Below are positions 1-5,555 of a DNA stretch of 11,132 bases, piece after piece; position 1 is the stretch's first letter; each line of letters starts with the position of its first letter. Source of the DNA: Ga0077536 sp043744805 (GTDB lineage: Bacteria > Pseudomonadota > Gammaproteobacteria > Ga0077536); contig JAYTTZ010000044.1 in the NCBI GenBank assembly GCA_043744805.1, forward strand, positions 1 through 11,132, read 5' to 3'. The notes beneath the pieces were generated by a model that saw only the letters and a program-made list of their open reading frames with translations, made no database searches and was not told the DNA's origin. A program made the position numbers and the translations under genes.

Positions 1-3
1 AGG

Positions 4-22
4 CCCATAGCCCGGCTATGGG
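4..22. repeat. Short perfect hairpin at the window edge
   Basis: An 8-bp perfect inverted repeat (CCCATAGC at 4-11, GCTATGGG at 15-22) has a 3-base loop. On the minus strand a run of five T (29-25) comes just before it rather than after, so it is not a classical intrinsic terminator for the nucleotidyltransferase gene. What lies beyond the left edge cannot be seen. It may be part of the 3' end of a neighbouring gene or a transcription-end structure. Confidence 0.35.
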
Positions 23-45
23 GCAAAAAGACGGTGCCGAATGGA

Positions 46-68
46 CGGCTGCGGTCGGTTCGCAGCCG
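46..68 (-). terminator. Possible hairpin terminator of the nucleotidyltransferase gene
   Basis: An 8-bp G+C-rich perfect stem (CGGCTGCG 46-53, CGCAGCCG 61-68) with a 7-base loop lies 25-47 bases past the stop of the minus-strand nucleotidyltransferase gene. The nearest T-run on that strand (29-25) is about 17 bases further on, too far for a standard intrinsic terminator. The structure may stabilise the 3' end or be incidental in G+C-rich DNA. Confidence 0.3.
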
Positions 69-92
69 ACGCTCCCCAAGTCCGACAGGCTG

Positions 93-1124
93 CTAGAACA
101 GCAGGTAGCTGAAGAACGCCGGGTGCCAGTCGCTCGAGCGCGCGAGCACGAAAGCGGAAAGCTCGCGCAGGATGCGGGCGCTGCGCGCGTGGATTTCCGC
201 ATACGGCTCGGGCCAGCGCCCAGGCAGGGGCTCGCCTTCGCCCGGACTCGATTCCACCAGCGCGCGCCGCACGGCCCCGTCGGCCAGCAGCGCGTGTACC
301 GCATCGTAATCGGCCAACAGGCGCTCGAATGCCGCAGAGTCCTTTGGCAGCATCACCTCGGCGACCCGCGCCAGCGAACCCAGCGGCAGCCGTCCAAGCA
401 CCCAGTCGAACTTCGCCGTGCCCAGCGTGCTGCTGGCGCCCAGCAGGAACATAAGTCCCGCGAAACCGACCATGCGCGAACTGCGCAACTTGGCCTGGCG
501 GAGATACCAGCCGTCGGCCTCGTCCCGGCTGCGCTTGAACTGTTGCCAGGCCGCGTAAGCGTGGAGGTAGCGCGAAAGATCGTTGATCAGCAAGGTCCAT
601 TGCGCGTCGCCCTCGCGTGCCAGCGAATCGCCCGCATACCACTGGAGTACCTGTCGCTGTAGCGAGGCGAAGGCCGCTCCGCCCGTCACCGGGCGCGCGT
701 CGAGTAGCAGTTGCATCCGCTGGCCGAAGCGCATTGCCGGTTCCTCGAGGCTGCCGCGATCGGCCGACTGGCAAAGTGCACTGGCCGTCGTGCCGATGCG
801 GTAAATCCCGTCGGCCTTCGGCGCCTTCAGGCCCACGGCTTCCACGAGTGCGAATAAGGCCGGGTCCACGTTTGCGCCGTGCGCTTCGCCTACGATCAGC
901 AGGCAGTCGAAATCCGAATGGGCGTGCGCCTCCAGCCGACCGAGCGAGCCGGCGGCCACGAGCGTGCTTACACCATCAAGCAAGGCAGGCTCGTGCGCGA
1001 GTGATTTTCCGAGGACGTCCAGCATTTGCAGGGAAACCGCGCGAGCCAGCGACAGCGCCGGCGCCCGCAACGCGAGCAGGTCCGAGTAGGCCCGGTCGCC
1101 GACCACGGATTCGTTGCGACGCAC
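93..1124 (-). CDS. GlnD/DUF294-like nucleotidyltransferase domain protein
   Basis: This 343-aa protein carries the nucleotidyltransferase superfamily signature GS-x(10)-DxD: G59-S60, then D71 and D73 in HSDFD, within a beta-strand context (STLVAAGS before, CLLIV after). These residues bind the metal and nucleotide triphosphate. D142 in LLLDARPV could be the third carboxylate. The C-terminal half is mainly helical (LLINDLSRYLHAY at about 178-190, then an R/K-rich stretch RQAKLRSSR at 209-217 and a hydrophobic stretch 219-230), recalling uncharacterised single-gene relatives of DUF294/GlnD-N. It lacks GlnD's HD and ACT domains, so it is not GlnD. The substrate is unknown; transfer of AMP or UMP to a protein or small molecule is possible by family analogy. 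The GTG start is chosen because AGGAG lies 7 bases upstream. It diverges from the dehydrogenase gene 44 bp away. Confidence 0.8.
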   Translation of the reverse strand: MRRNESVVGDRAYSDLLALRAPALSLARAVSLQMLDVLGKSLAHEPALLDGVSTLVAAGSLGRLEAHAHSDFDCLLIVGEAHGANVDPALFALVEAVGLKAPKADGIYRIGTTASALCQSADRGSLEEPAMRFGQRMQLLLDARPVTGGAAFASLQRQVLQWYAGDSLAREGDAQWTLLINDLSRYLHAYAAWQQFKRSRDEADGWYLRQAKLRSSRMVGFAGLMFLLGASSTLGTAKFDWVLGRLPLGSLARVAEVMLPKDSAAFERLLADYDAVHALLADGAVRRALVESSPGEGEPLPGRWPEPYAEIHARSARILRELSAFVLARSSDWHPAFFSYLLF

Positions 1125-1141
1125 CAGCAGGCTCCTATAAT
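1114..1141 (+). promoter_or_regulatory. Sigma-70-type promoter of the dehydrogenase gene
   Basis: A perfect -10 hexamer TATAAT (1136-1141) lies 16 bases after a -35-like TTGCGA (1114-1119). Transcription would start near 1148, giving a leader of about 20 bases that contains GGAG (1160-1163) five bases before the ATG at 1169. The -35 box lies inside the first codons of the divergent nucleotidyltransferase gene (GTG at 1124-1122). This is the clearest housekeeping-type promoter in the window; no transcript data were available. Confidence 0.7.
1132..1136 (-). promoter_or_regulatory. Ribosome binding site that fixes the GTG start
   Basis: On the minus strand AGGAG sits 7 bases before the GTG at 1124-1122. 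No in-frame ATG nearby has a comparable site, so the GTG start is preferred. The site overlaps by one base the -10 box of the divergent dehydrogenase promoter. Confidence 0.7.
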
Positions 1142-1168
1142 GCGGCCACCCCCCACCCCGGAGTTGCC

Positions 1169-1987
1169 ATGGAAATCAAGGGCAAGAACGCCATCATCAC
1201 TGGTGCTGCCAGCGGCATCGGCCTCGCCACCGCGCGCGAACTGGTGAAGCACCACGTCGGCGCCCTCGCGCTGGTCGACCGTTCTGACAAGGTCATCGAG
1301 TTCGCCGCGCGAATCAACGAAGAGGCAGGCCACGCAGTGGCCACCGGCTATTGCGGCGACACCACGGCGGAAGACTTCCGCAAGGACGTCTTCGCGACCA
1401 TGCTGGAGCGCCATGGCCCGGTCAACATCCTCATCCCCGCGGCGGGGATCACCCGCGACGGACTGGCCGTGAAGGTGAATCGAGAAACGGGCAAGGCGCT
1501 CGTCTACCCCGTCGAAACCTTCCGCGAAGTGCTGGAAGTAAACCTCGTGGCGCCGGTCTACTGGGCGCTCGAACTGGTGGCCCAGATGGCGGAAGCGCGC
1601 TTCAAGCGCGGTTTGAAGCGCTGGTCGGCGACGGAAGGCGTACAGGGCGTCATCGTGTTCATCGGCTCCGTATCCTCCCAGGGCAACAAGGGCCAGATTG
1701 CCTACGCCAGTACCAAGGTAGGCCTGGAAGGCGCTGCGTCCACCCTGATGATCGAGGCCATCTTCCACGGCGTGCGTTGCGCGGTGATCCACCCCGGCTT
1801 TACCGATACGCCGATGGTGCGGGCCTTGGGCGAGGACTACATCAACTCCCAGGTGCTGCCGGCCACCCAGATTGGCCGCCTCATCCGACCCGAGGAAATC
1901 GCCGACGCCATCTGCTTCCTGGTCCGCAACTCGGCGGTAAGCGGGCAGTTATGGGCGGACGCGGGCTGGCACCCGCTGCCGACCTGA
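1169..1987 (+). CDS. Short-chain dehydrogenase/reductase (SDR), classical type
   Basis: A 272-aa NAD(P)-dependent oxidoreductase with a Rossmann fold. The cofactor glycine motif TGAASGIG is at residues 11-18. D37 ends the second beta strand, which by family rule favours NAD(H) over NADP(H). The catalytic set is visible: N125 (EVNL), S167 (IGSVSS), Y179 and K183 (YASTK). HPGFTDTPM (208-216) matches the post-catalytic PG motif. Two departures from FabG stand out: the usual NNAG reads IPAAG (89-93), and there are extra residues at about 103-115 and 143-157. The substrate is unknown and I do not call it FabG. The start at 1169 is chosen for its GGAG site and the promoter just upstream; the frame is open further upstream, but that part is arginine/proline-rich and crosses the promoter. 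It is likely a single-gene transcript. Confidence 0.9.
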   Translation: MEIKGKNAIITGAASGIGLATARELVKHHVGALALVDRSDKVIEFAARINEEAGHAVATGYCGDTTAEDFRKDVFATMLERHGPVNILIPAAGITRDGLAVKVNRETGKALVYPVETFREVLEVNLVAPVYWALELVAQMAEARFKRGLKRWSATEGVQGVIVFIGSVSSQGNKGQIAYASTKVGLEGAASTLMIEAIFHGVRCAVIHPGFTDTPMVRALGEDYINSQVLPATQIGRLIRPEEIADAICFLVRNSAVSGQLWADAGWHPLPT

Positions 1988-2097
1988 GGCCCGCAGGTAC
2001 GAAGCGCGCCGCCAGGCTTGACTACCCTCCTATAAGCAGCTAGATGTGCGAGGCATAAATAGCTAAATCTTAAAGAGAAGCACCGAGGCCAAATTGA

Positions 2098-2109
2098 CCA
2101 TGCGCATGG
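2098..2109. repeat. 12-bp perfect palindrome in the convergent spacer
   Basis: CCATGCGCATGG is fully self-complementary. It lies in the spacer between the dehydrogenase and avtA, next to an AT-rich patch (about 2035-2096) that stands out from the G+C-rich surroundings. An outer AGGCCA/TGGCCT pair (2086-2091, 2107-2112) partly overlaps it. It could be a protein-binding site or chance; nothing downstream obviously needs an operator. Confidence 0.3.
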
Positions 2110-2168
2110 CCTGGGCGCGGCTTCCCGCGATTGCCCCGCAGTCGTATTGCCCAGTTAGTCCCGCTGCT

Positions 2169-2218
2169 CGCGTTTCGATGCCGGCCCCAATAAAACAACA
2201 CCGGCCGGCATCGACGCG
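2169..2218. terminator. Long-stem hairpin between convergent genes, probable transcription end
   Basis: The arms CGATGCCGGCC (2176-2186) and GGCCGGCATCG (2203-2213) pair perfectly over 11 bp. Allowing a 2-base bulge, CGCGT (2169-2173) pairs with ACGCG (2214-2218) to give a 16-bp stem around a 16-base A/C-rich loop. It lies between the dehydrogenase stop (1987) and the avtA stop (2237) and could block read-through from either side. Neither flank has a proper T-run (plus side AAACCTTTCC), so it may act as a pause or RNA-stability structure, or as the 3' end of a small RNA. Confidence 0.5.
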
Positions 2219-2236
2219 AAACCTTTCCCCCGGCCT

Positions 2237-3484
2237 TCAGGTCGGGTAACCCAGTCCTTTCAATTCTTCCGCCACGAGGGACAGCCCTTTGTCGAGCGCG
2301 TCTTCCGGCTGGGCGTAGGACAGGCGCAGGCACTGGGAAAGATGCGGCCAGGGTTCATCGAGTCCGGGCCCGAAGTGATGCCCCGGGATGACCAGCACGC
2401 CGCGCGCCTTCAGTCGTTCGTAGAGGACCTTCGCGGTGACCGGCAGCCGCGGAAACCACAACCAGAGGAAGATGGCGCCTTCGGACACGTGGGCGCGGAA
2501 GTCCGTCCAGCCGAGGTGCTGGTCACACAGCGACAGCGCAAGCTCAGCGCCTGCCCGGTAGTGTGGCGCCACGACCTCGCGCGCCAGCGCCAGCACGTCA
2601 TGGCTTGCCATTAGTGCGAGCAGCAGTCGTGCGCCCACGGGGTTGGGGGCGAGGGTGAGCATTGCGTTTATGCTCGTAAGGACGTCGATAATCGCCTCGG
2701 AGGCGATCACGAGCCCGGTGCGCAACCCGGGCAGGCCGAGCTTGGACAGGCTGAGGCACACGATGAGATCGTCGCGCCACGCCAGCGTCGCCGGCGTGAA
2801 CACGATGCCAGGGAACGGCAGGCCGTAGGCACAGTCGACGATGAGGGGTACCCCGGCTGCGTTCGCCATGCGCCGCAGGTGGGCCAGATCGTCGTCGGCA
2901 ATCACGTTGCCGGTGGGATTGCAGGGGCGGCTCAAGCACACCGCGCCAAAGCGATCGTCGATTTCAATCCGCGAGAAGTCCGGGCGATAGCGGAATCGAT
3001 GTGGCCCGTGTTCCTCGATGAGCGCGCGATGGGAAGCCAGCATGTCGGGTTCAATCGCGCTTTGGGCGTACCCAATGTACTCGGGCGCCTGCGGCAGGAG
3101 GATCCGACGCTGGCGGCCGCTGGCGTCAACGCCACCAAACAGGTTGAACAGCGCGAAGAACGAAGCCTGGCTACCGCTGGTCACCAGGAGGTTGCGCGCG
3201 GTGATCGGCCAATCGCATTGCGTTCTCAAGCTTGCCGCCAGCGCGTCGAGGAAATCCTGGTGCCCTTGCGGCGCATCGTAGGTACTGGCGAGCTTTACCC
3301 ATTCAGCTGCGGGGACGCTTTCCCAGGCGGCTTCGAATACCTCCTGCATGGCCGGGATAAGGCTGGGATTGCCACCGCCGAGGTTGATGAGGCCCGGCGC
3401 GCCACGGGCCACGGCGCCGAGATCGTCCATCAGTTCCCGGGTGCCGCTCCGGGCCGCGAACGTGGCTCCAAATCGTGAATACAT
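2237..3484 (-). CDS. avtA: Valine-pyruvate aminotransferase AvtA
   Basis: A 415-aa fold-type I PLP enzyme (E. coli AvtA is about 417 aa). It transfers the amino group between valine or alanine and their keto acids, linking valine synthesis to the pyruvate/alanine pool in the cytoplasm. From memory of E. coli AvtA, near-identical blocks run throughout: LGGGNP (35-40), APEYIGYA (133-140), RPCNPTGNVI (186-195), the PLP lysine K248 in SLSKLGLPG, SEGAIFLWLWF (334-344) and RLKARGVLVIPGH (357-369). D217 and Y220 fit the pyridine-nitrogen and PLP phenolate contacts, N189 the O3' contact, and R387 the substrate carboxylate. The ATG at 3484 is chosen because it begins the family N-terminus (MYSRFG) and has AGGAG 7 bases upstream. 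The frame is open to 3649, but that 55-residue extension is unrelated to the family. It diverges from the small membrane protein gene. Confidence 0.95.
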   Translation of the reverse strand: MYSRFGATFAARSGTRELMDDLGAVARGAPGLINLGGGNPSLIPAMQEVFEAAWESVPAAEWVKLASTYDAPQGHQDFLDALAASLRTQCDWPITARNLLVTSGSQASFFALFNLFGGVDASGRQRRILLPQAPEYIGYAQSAIEPDMLASHRALIEEHGPHRFRYRPDFSRIEIDDRFGAVCLSRPCNPTGNVIADDDLAHLRRMANAAGVPLIVDCAYGLPFPGIVFTPATLAWRDDLIVCLSLSKLGLPGLRTGLVIASEAIIDVLTSINAMLTLAPNPVGARLLLALMASHDVLALAREVVAPHYRAGAELALSLCDQHLGWTDFRAHVSEGAIFLWLWFPRLPVTAKVLYERLKARGVLVIPGHHFGPGLDEPWPHLSQCLRLSYAQPEDALDKGLSLVAEELKGLGYPT

Positions 3485-3491
3485 GACGCCG

Positions 3492-3496
3492 CTCCT
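3492..3496 (-). promoter_or_regulatory. Ribosome binding site fixing the avtA start
   Basis: AGGAG on the minus strand stands 7 bases before the ATG at 3484-3482, supporting the 415-aa product over the upstream extension. Confidence 0.7.
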
Positions 3497-3541
3497 GCTG
3501 TTCGTCGTAGGGTTCGTGGCGCTACGCCGCGCCGGTTTATT

Positions 3542-3556
3542 GGTGGATAATCCACC
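3542..3556. promoter_or_regulatory. Perfect 7+1+7 dyad between avtA and the small membrane gene
   Basis: GGTGGAT, a central A, then ATCCACC forms a perfect 15-base dyad that ends one base before the plus-strand ATG at 3558 and lies 58 bases upstream of the avtA start. It is well placed for an operator controlling one or both genes. GATAAT (3546-3551) inside it resembles a -10 box; if used, the plus-strand transcript would start almost at the ATG (leaderless). I see no good -35, and no known regulator site was recognised. Confidence 0.45.
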
Positions 3557-3557
3557 C

Positions 3558-3893
3558 ATGGATTGCATGAAACGACTGCTTGGCCTCGGCCTGTTCCGCA
3601 CCGTGATGCTGGCGCTAACTCTTGTGCTCGCGATGCTCGGCGCCTTCAACGATGGCCAGACTCACGTCGAAGGTTTGCCGCTGCTCACCTCCGTGGTAGC
3701 CCCGGCGATGATGGTCATCATGATCTTCGTACTGCTGCTCGACATCACCATGACACGCGTCTTCGCCAGCGAAGCCGAACCCACGCGCAAGGCCCAGCTC
3801 CGCTTCGCCAGCGTCGTCGACAGCTGGAGCCTGTTGTTGCTGGTGCTGACCTGGGCGCCTTTCGTCGCGCGCATGCTGGGTTACGAAATCTAG
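3558..3893 (+). CDS. Small predicted inner-membrane protein of unknown function
   Basis: A 111-aa hydrophobic protein, not recognised as a named family. Three predicted membrane segments are visible: about 12-30, 42-63 (starting with a methionine-rich run, MMVIMIFVLLL) and 88-107. Between the second and third lies a charged stretch, residues 67-82 (with E72, E74, R77, K78, R82). Two acidic residues (D62, D88) sit in or beside hydrophobic segments. No cleavable signal peptide is evident. The ATG at 3558 is proposed; an in-frame ATG at 3567 is nearly as good, and neither has a strong ribosome binding site (GGTGG ends 11 bases before 3558). The frame is open upstream to 3348, but that lies within avtA on the other strand. 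It diverges from avtA and ends 13 bases from the convergent hipA-like gene. A role beside avtA in amino-acid movement would be speculation. Confidence 0.7.
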   Translation: MDCMKRLLGLGLFRTVMLALTLVLAMLGAFNDGQTHVEGLPLLTSVVAPAMMVIMIFVLLLDITMTRVFASEAEPTRKAQLRFASVVDSWSLLLLVLTWAPFVARMLGYEI

Positions 3894-3906
3894 GTCGCCG
3901 GCTCCT

Positions 3907-5136
3907 TCAGCCACGTTCGGCTTCCAACGACACCCAGAGCTGCCTCGCGCGCTTGCCGGCGAGCACCGCGACCTGTTCCAGCACCGGGTTCCAGCGCCGG
4001 CTACGCGGCCACGCCTCGCGCGCCGAAGCCACGGCCGGCGGCAGTGCCTGCGCCAAGGTCTTGAGCAAGGCGAGCAGGTAGCGCTGCCCTACGCCAAGTT
4101 CTTCCGCCAGTTCCCGCCAGCGCGCCGGCAACAGCCAGTCGGGCCGATCCTCACGCCCGACATAAAAGCCCAGGCGTTCGCTCATGCCTGCGTAAACGTG
4201 GGTCGAGAGGATACCCACGAAGGGGGCAAGTCGGGGTCCCTTCGGGGTGAACAGGAATTTCAGGTCCCGTCCGCAACCGAGCCCGTTCCCGACGAGGTGA
4301 CAGAACACCACCCACCGGAGTAGTCCACGCAGGTCGAGCGCCGGGACGCAACTGTAGCGCCGGATAAGACCGACACAGTCCAGCAGCGCCAACCCGCCTT
4401 CCCGCTCGAAGCCCTGTTCTGCTGGCAGGCCAAGCAGTTGCCCAAAGCTTTCCATATGCGTCCGACCGCTCGGTGAGGACGGGTCCACGTCGGGCCGCTC
4501 GCAAAGGAGCCAGGCACTGTCGGCCGCGAGTTCGGTGCGCACCACCGGCACGTCGACTGCGGCCGCCACGTGCATGCAAAAAGCCTCGTTCAAGACCGCG
4601 TCGGCAAATCCAAAGCGCGCGGTGCGCAGCAGTGCTGTGCTGGGCTCGCCCGGCGACGGAAGTCCGGGTCCGGCCGCCGAGGTGACGACCGGTAGAACGC
4701 CACCGTCGTCAGGCCACAGCGCCCGTACCAGGATGGCGGGCACCGCGCCACCACTGGTGGCGAGCGCCTGGCCCAGATCGATGTCGGAACCCAGATGGTC
4801 AGCCGGGGATGTCGTCGGCTGCGCTGGCAGCAGGGACACCGCCCCTGGGCAATCCCTACCCAGGGACGCCAACAGGGCGAAATCATGGCCTGGGGTCAGC
4901 CCTCGCTGGAGGGCGAGCGTGTGGCAGGTGGCGGCATCCGGCAGTAAGGCGCGGAACCACCCTTGCACGTTGGTGTGCTCGGATAACGTTGACGTCAACC
5001 CTTGGAGTGACCAGCTCATTGCCGGGTCCCCGGAGGCATTCGCAATGGGCAGAGCCGTCCAGAAATCTGGCGTATGACCCACCAGCTGGCCAACCTGGTT
5101 GCCATGGAGGGTAATGACGAGACGGTTTGCCGTCAT
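3907..5136 (-). CDS. HipA-family protein lacking kinase residues (predicted pseudokinase)
   Basis: This 409-aa protein has the HipA layout. The N-terminal subdomain ends with GRDCPGAVSLLP (93-104), matching the family GRDxxGAVxL motif. The C-terminal part has NEAFCMHVAAAVDVPV (183-198), a helical stretch, then GN (283-284) and LAPFVGILST (303-312). Active HipA is a Ser/Thr kinase that phosphorylates glutamyl-tRNA synthetase and has a gly-rich loop with a regulatory serine, an ATP lysine, a catalytic TDxHxxN and a metal Asp in PxYDxxxT. Here the loop motif is absent (149-160), the lysine position is R171, TDxHxxN reads G285-L286-G-C-G-R-D291, and the metal Asp is G308. No frameshift is needed to explain this: homology continues in one frame on both sides. 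Its ATG overlaps the hipB stop (ATGA), implying coupled translation. A non-catalytic partner or corepressor of HipB is inferred. Confidence 0.8.
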   Translation of the reverse strand: MTANRLVITLHGNQVGQLVGHTPDFWTALPIANASGDPAMSWSLQGLTSTLSEHTNVQGWFRALLPDAATCHTLALQRGLTPGHDFALLASLGRDCPGAVSLLPAQPTTSPADHLGSDIDLGQALATSGGAVPAILVRALWPDDGGVLPVVTSAAGPGLPSPGEPSTALLRTARFGFADAVLNEAFCMHVAAAVDVPVVRTELAADSAWLLCERPDVDPSSPSGRTHMESFGQLLGLPAEQGFEREGGLALLDCVGLIRRYSCVPALDLRGLLRWVVFCHLVGNGLGCGRDLKFLFTPKGPRLAPFVGILSTHVYAGMSERLGFYVGREDRPDWLLPARWRELAEELGVGQRYLLALLKTLAQALPPAVASAREAWPRSRRWNPVLEQVAVLAGKRARQLWVSLEAERG

Positions 5137-5381
5137 GTCGGCCGGGGCCAGGATCGGGTCAGCAGCGAAAGCTCAAGTCCCAGTGTTTCGGCCACCCGCA
5201 ACACCCGGCCAATCTCAAGTCCGGGTTTCCCGTTCTCCAGATCCGAGACAAAGCGCAAACCAACGCCGGCAAGACCCGCAAGCTCGGTCTGGGTAAGGTG
5301 ATGGATGCGTCGCTGCAGCCGTACCTGCCGCGCGAGATGAGCCAGACTTGGATTTTGTTCGTTTTTCACGGATTCATACAT
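5133..5381 (-). CDS. HipB-type XRE-family DNA-binding regulator (antitoxin-like)
   Basis: An 82-aa protein with a compact XRE/Cro-type helix-turn-helix. LTQTELAGLAGV (29-40) is the first scaffold helix and turn, and GLRFVSDLENGKP (41-53) the recognition helix followed by the loop typical of HipB/HigA proteins. LEIGRVLRVAETLGLEL (55-71) closes the domain. HipB proteins dimerise, bind operators upstream of their own operon and hold HipA. All helix landmarks look intact, unlike the partner. The stop overlaps the next start by ATGA, so the two genes form one unit. The ATG at 5381 has no clear Shine-Dalgarno; a GTG at residue 5 is an alternative start. It probably autoregulates through the AT-rich DNA upstream. 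Confidence 0.85.
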   Translation of the reverse strand: MYESVKNEQNPSLAHLARQVRLQRRIHHLTQTELAGLAGVGLRFVSDLENGKPGLEIGRVLRVAETLGLELSLLTRSWPRPT

Positions 5382-5395
5382 TCAAGTGATTCATA
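5371..5395. repeat. Direct repeat GATTCATA at the hipB start, possible operator
   Basis: GATTCATA occurs at 5371-5378 and 5388-5395, 17 bases apart, and a third TTCA (5381-5384) lies between. The first copy is inside the first codons of hipB, the second just upstream. A repressor covering both would block the start region, as HipB/HigA-type regulators often do. The known E. coli HipB site is an inverted TATCC/GGATA element, which this is not, so the assignment is an inference from position. Confidence 0.35.
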
Positions 5396-5453
5396 GGGTG
5401 GAAATACGATCGATTGAGCTAAATTAGATTTAAACAAAATTTATCCAATAAAA
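5382..5453 (-). promoter_or_regulatory. AT-rich promoter region of the hipB-hipA unit
   Basis: This stretch is strikingly A/T-rich against the surrounding DNA and lies directly upstream of hipB. On the minus strand a TTGGAT (5448-5443) followed 16 bases later by TAATTT is a weak promoter-like pair, and other placements are possible. I can support a promoter-containing region but not exact boxes. The low G+C could also mark the edge of an acquired segment. Confidence 0.4.
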
Positions 5454-5469
5454 ATTCCTGTTCGGGAAT
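5447..5469 (-). terminator. Probable intrinsic terminator of the lhr-glycerate kinase unit
   Basis: Read on the minus strand, ATTCC (5469-5465) and GGAAT (5458-5454) form a short stem with a 6-base loop. The last stem base begins a T-run: TTTTT (5454-5450), A, TT (5448-5447). It lies about 87-110 bases past the glycerate kinase stop, the right place to end that transcript before hipB. The stem is short and partly A/T, so efficiency may be modest. Confidence 0.45.
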
Positions 5470-5555
5470 ATTTTCTCGTATCGCATCCGAGACAAACGCT
5501 TTCTGGCCGAGAGCCCCCGCTTGCCGATGATTGGAAGTTAGCCCGGGTTGCGACG

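Noticed and set aside
617..1168. N-terminal extension of the dehydrogenase frame back to 617
   Set aside because: The extra 184 residues are Arg/Pro-rich out-of-frame noise over the minus-strand nucleotidyltransferase gene. The SDR fold begins right after the ATG at 1169, which has its own promoter and ribosome site.
968..1792. 274-aa minus-strand open frame opposite the dehydrogenase
   Set aside because: It is a shadow of the SDR gene in G+C-rich DNA, rich in D/H/R/G, with no recognisable motif, and it conflicts with the well-supported genes on both sides.
2070..2333. 87-aa minus-strand open frame across the convergent spacer
   Set aside because: It overlaps the avtA 3' end in another frame, contains the long hairpin, and has a composition typical of random G+C-rich translation.
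3348..3557. 70-residue N-terminal extension of the small membrane protein
   Set aside because: It would lie within the avtA coding region and across the intergenic dyad; it is not hydrophobic and has no ribosome site.
3485..3649. 55-residue N-terminal extension of AvtA
   Set aside because: It is Ser/Arg/Thr-rich and unlike the family. The ATG at 3484 gives the standard N-terminus and length and has a good ribosome site. The extension would also cover the divergent gap and the start of the membrane-protein gene.
4151..5077. Alternative frames within the hipA-like gene, considered as signs of a frameshift in a once-active toxin
   Set aside because: Similarity to HipA runs through the 409-aa frame on both sides of each lost catalytic site, and the other frames show no kinase motif, so substitutions rather than a frameshift explain the loss.
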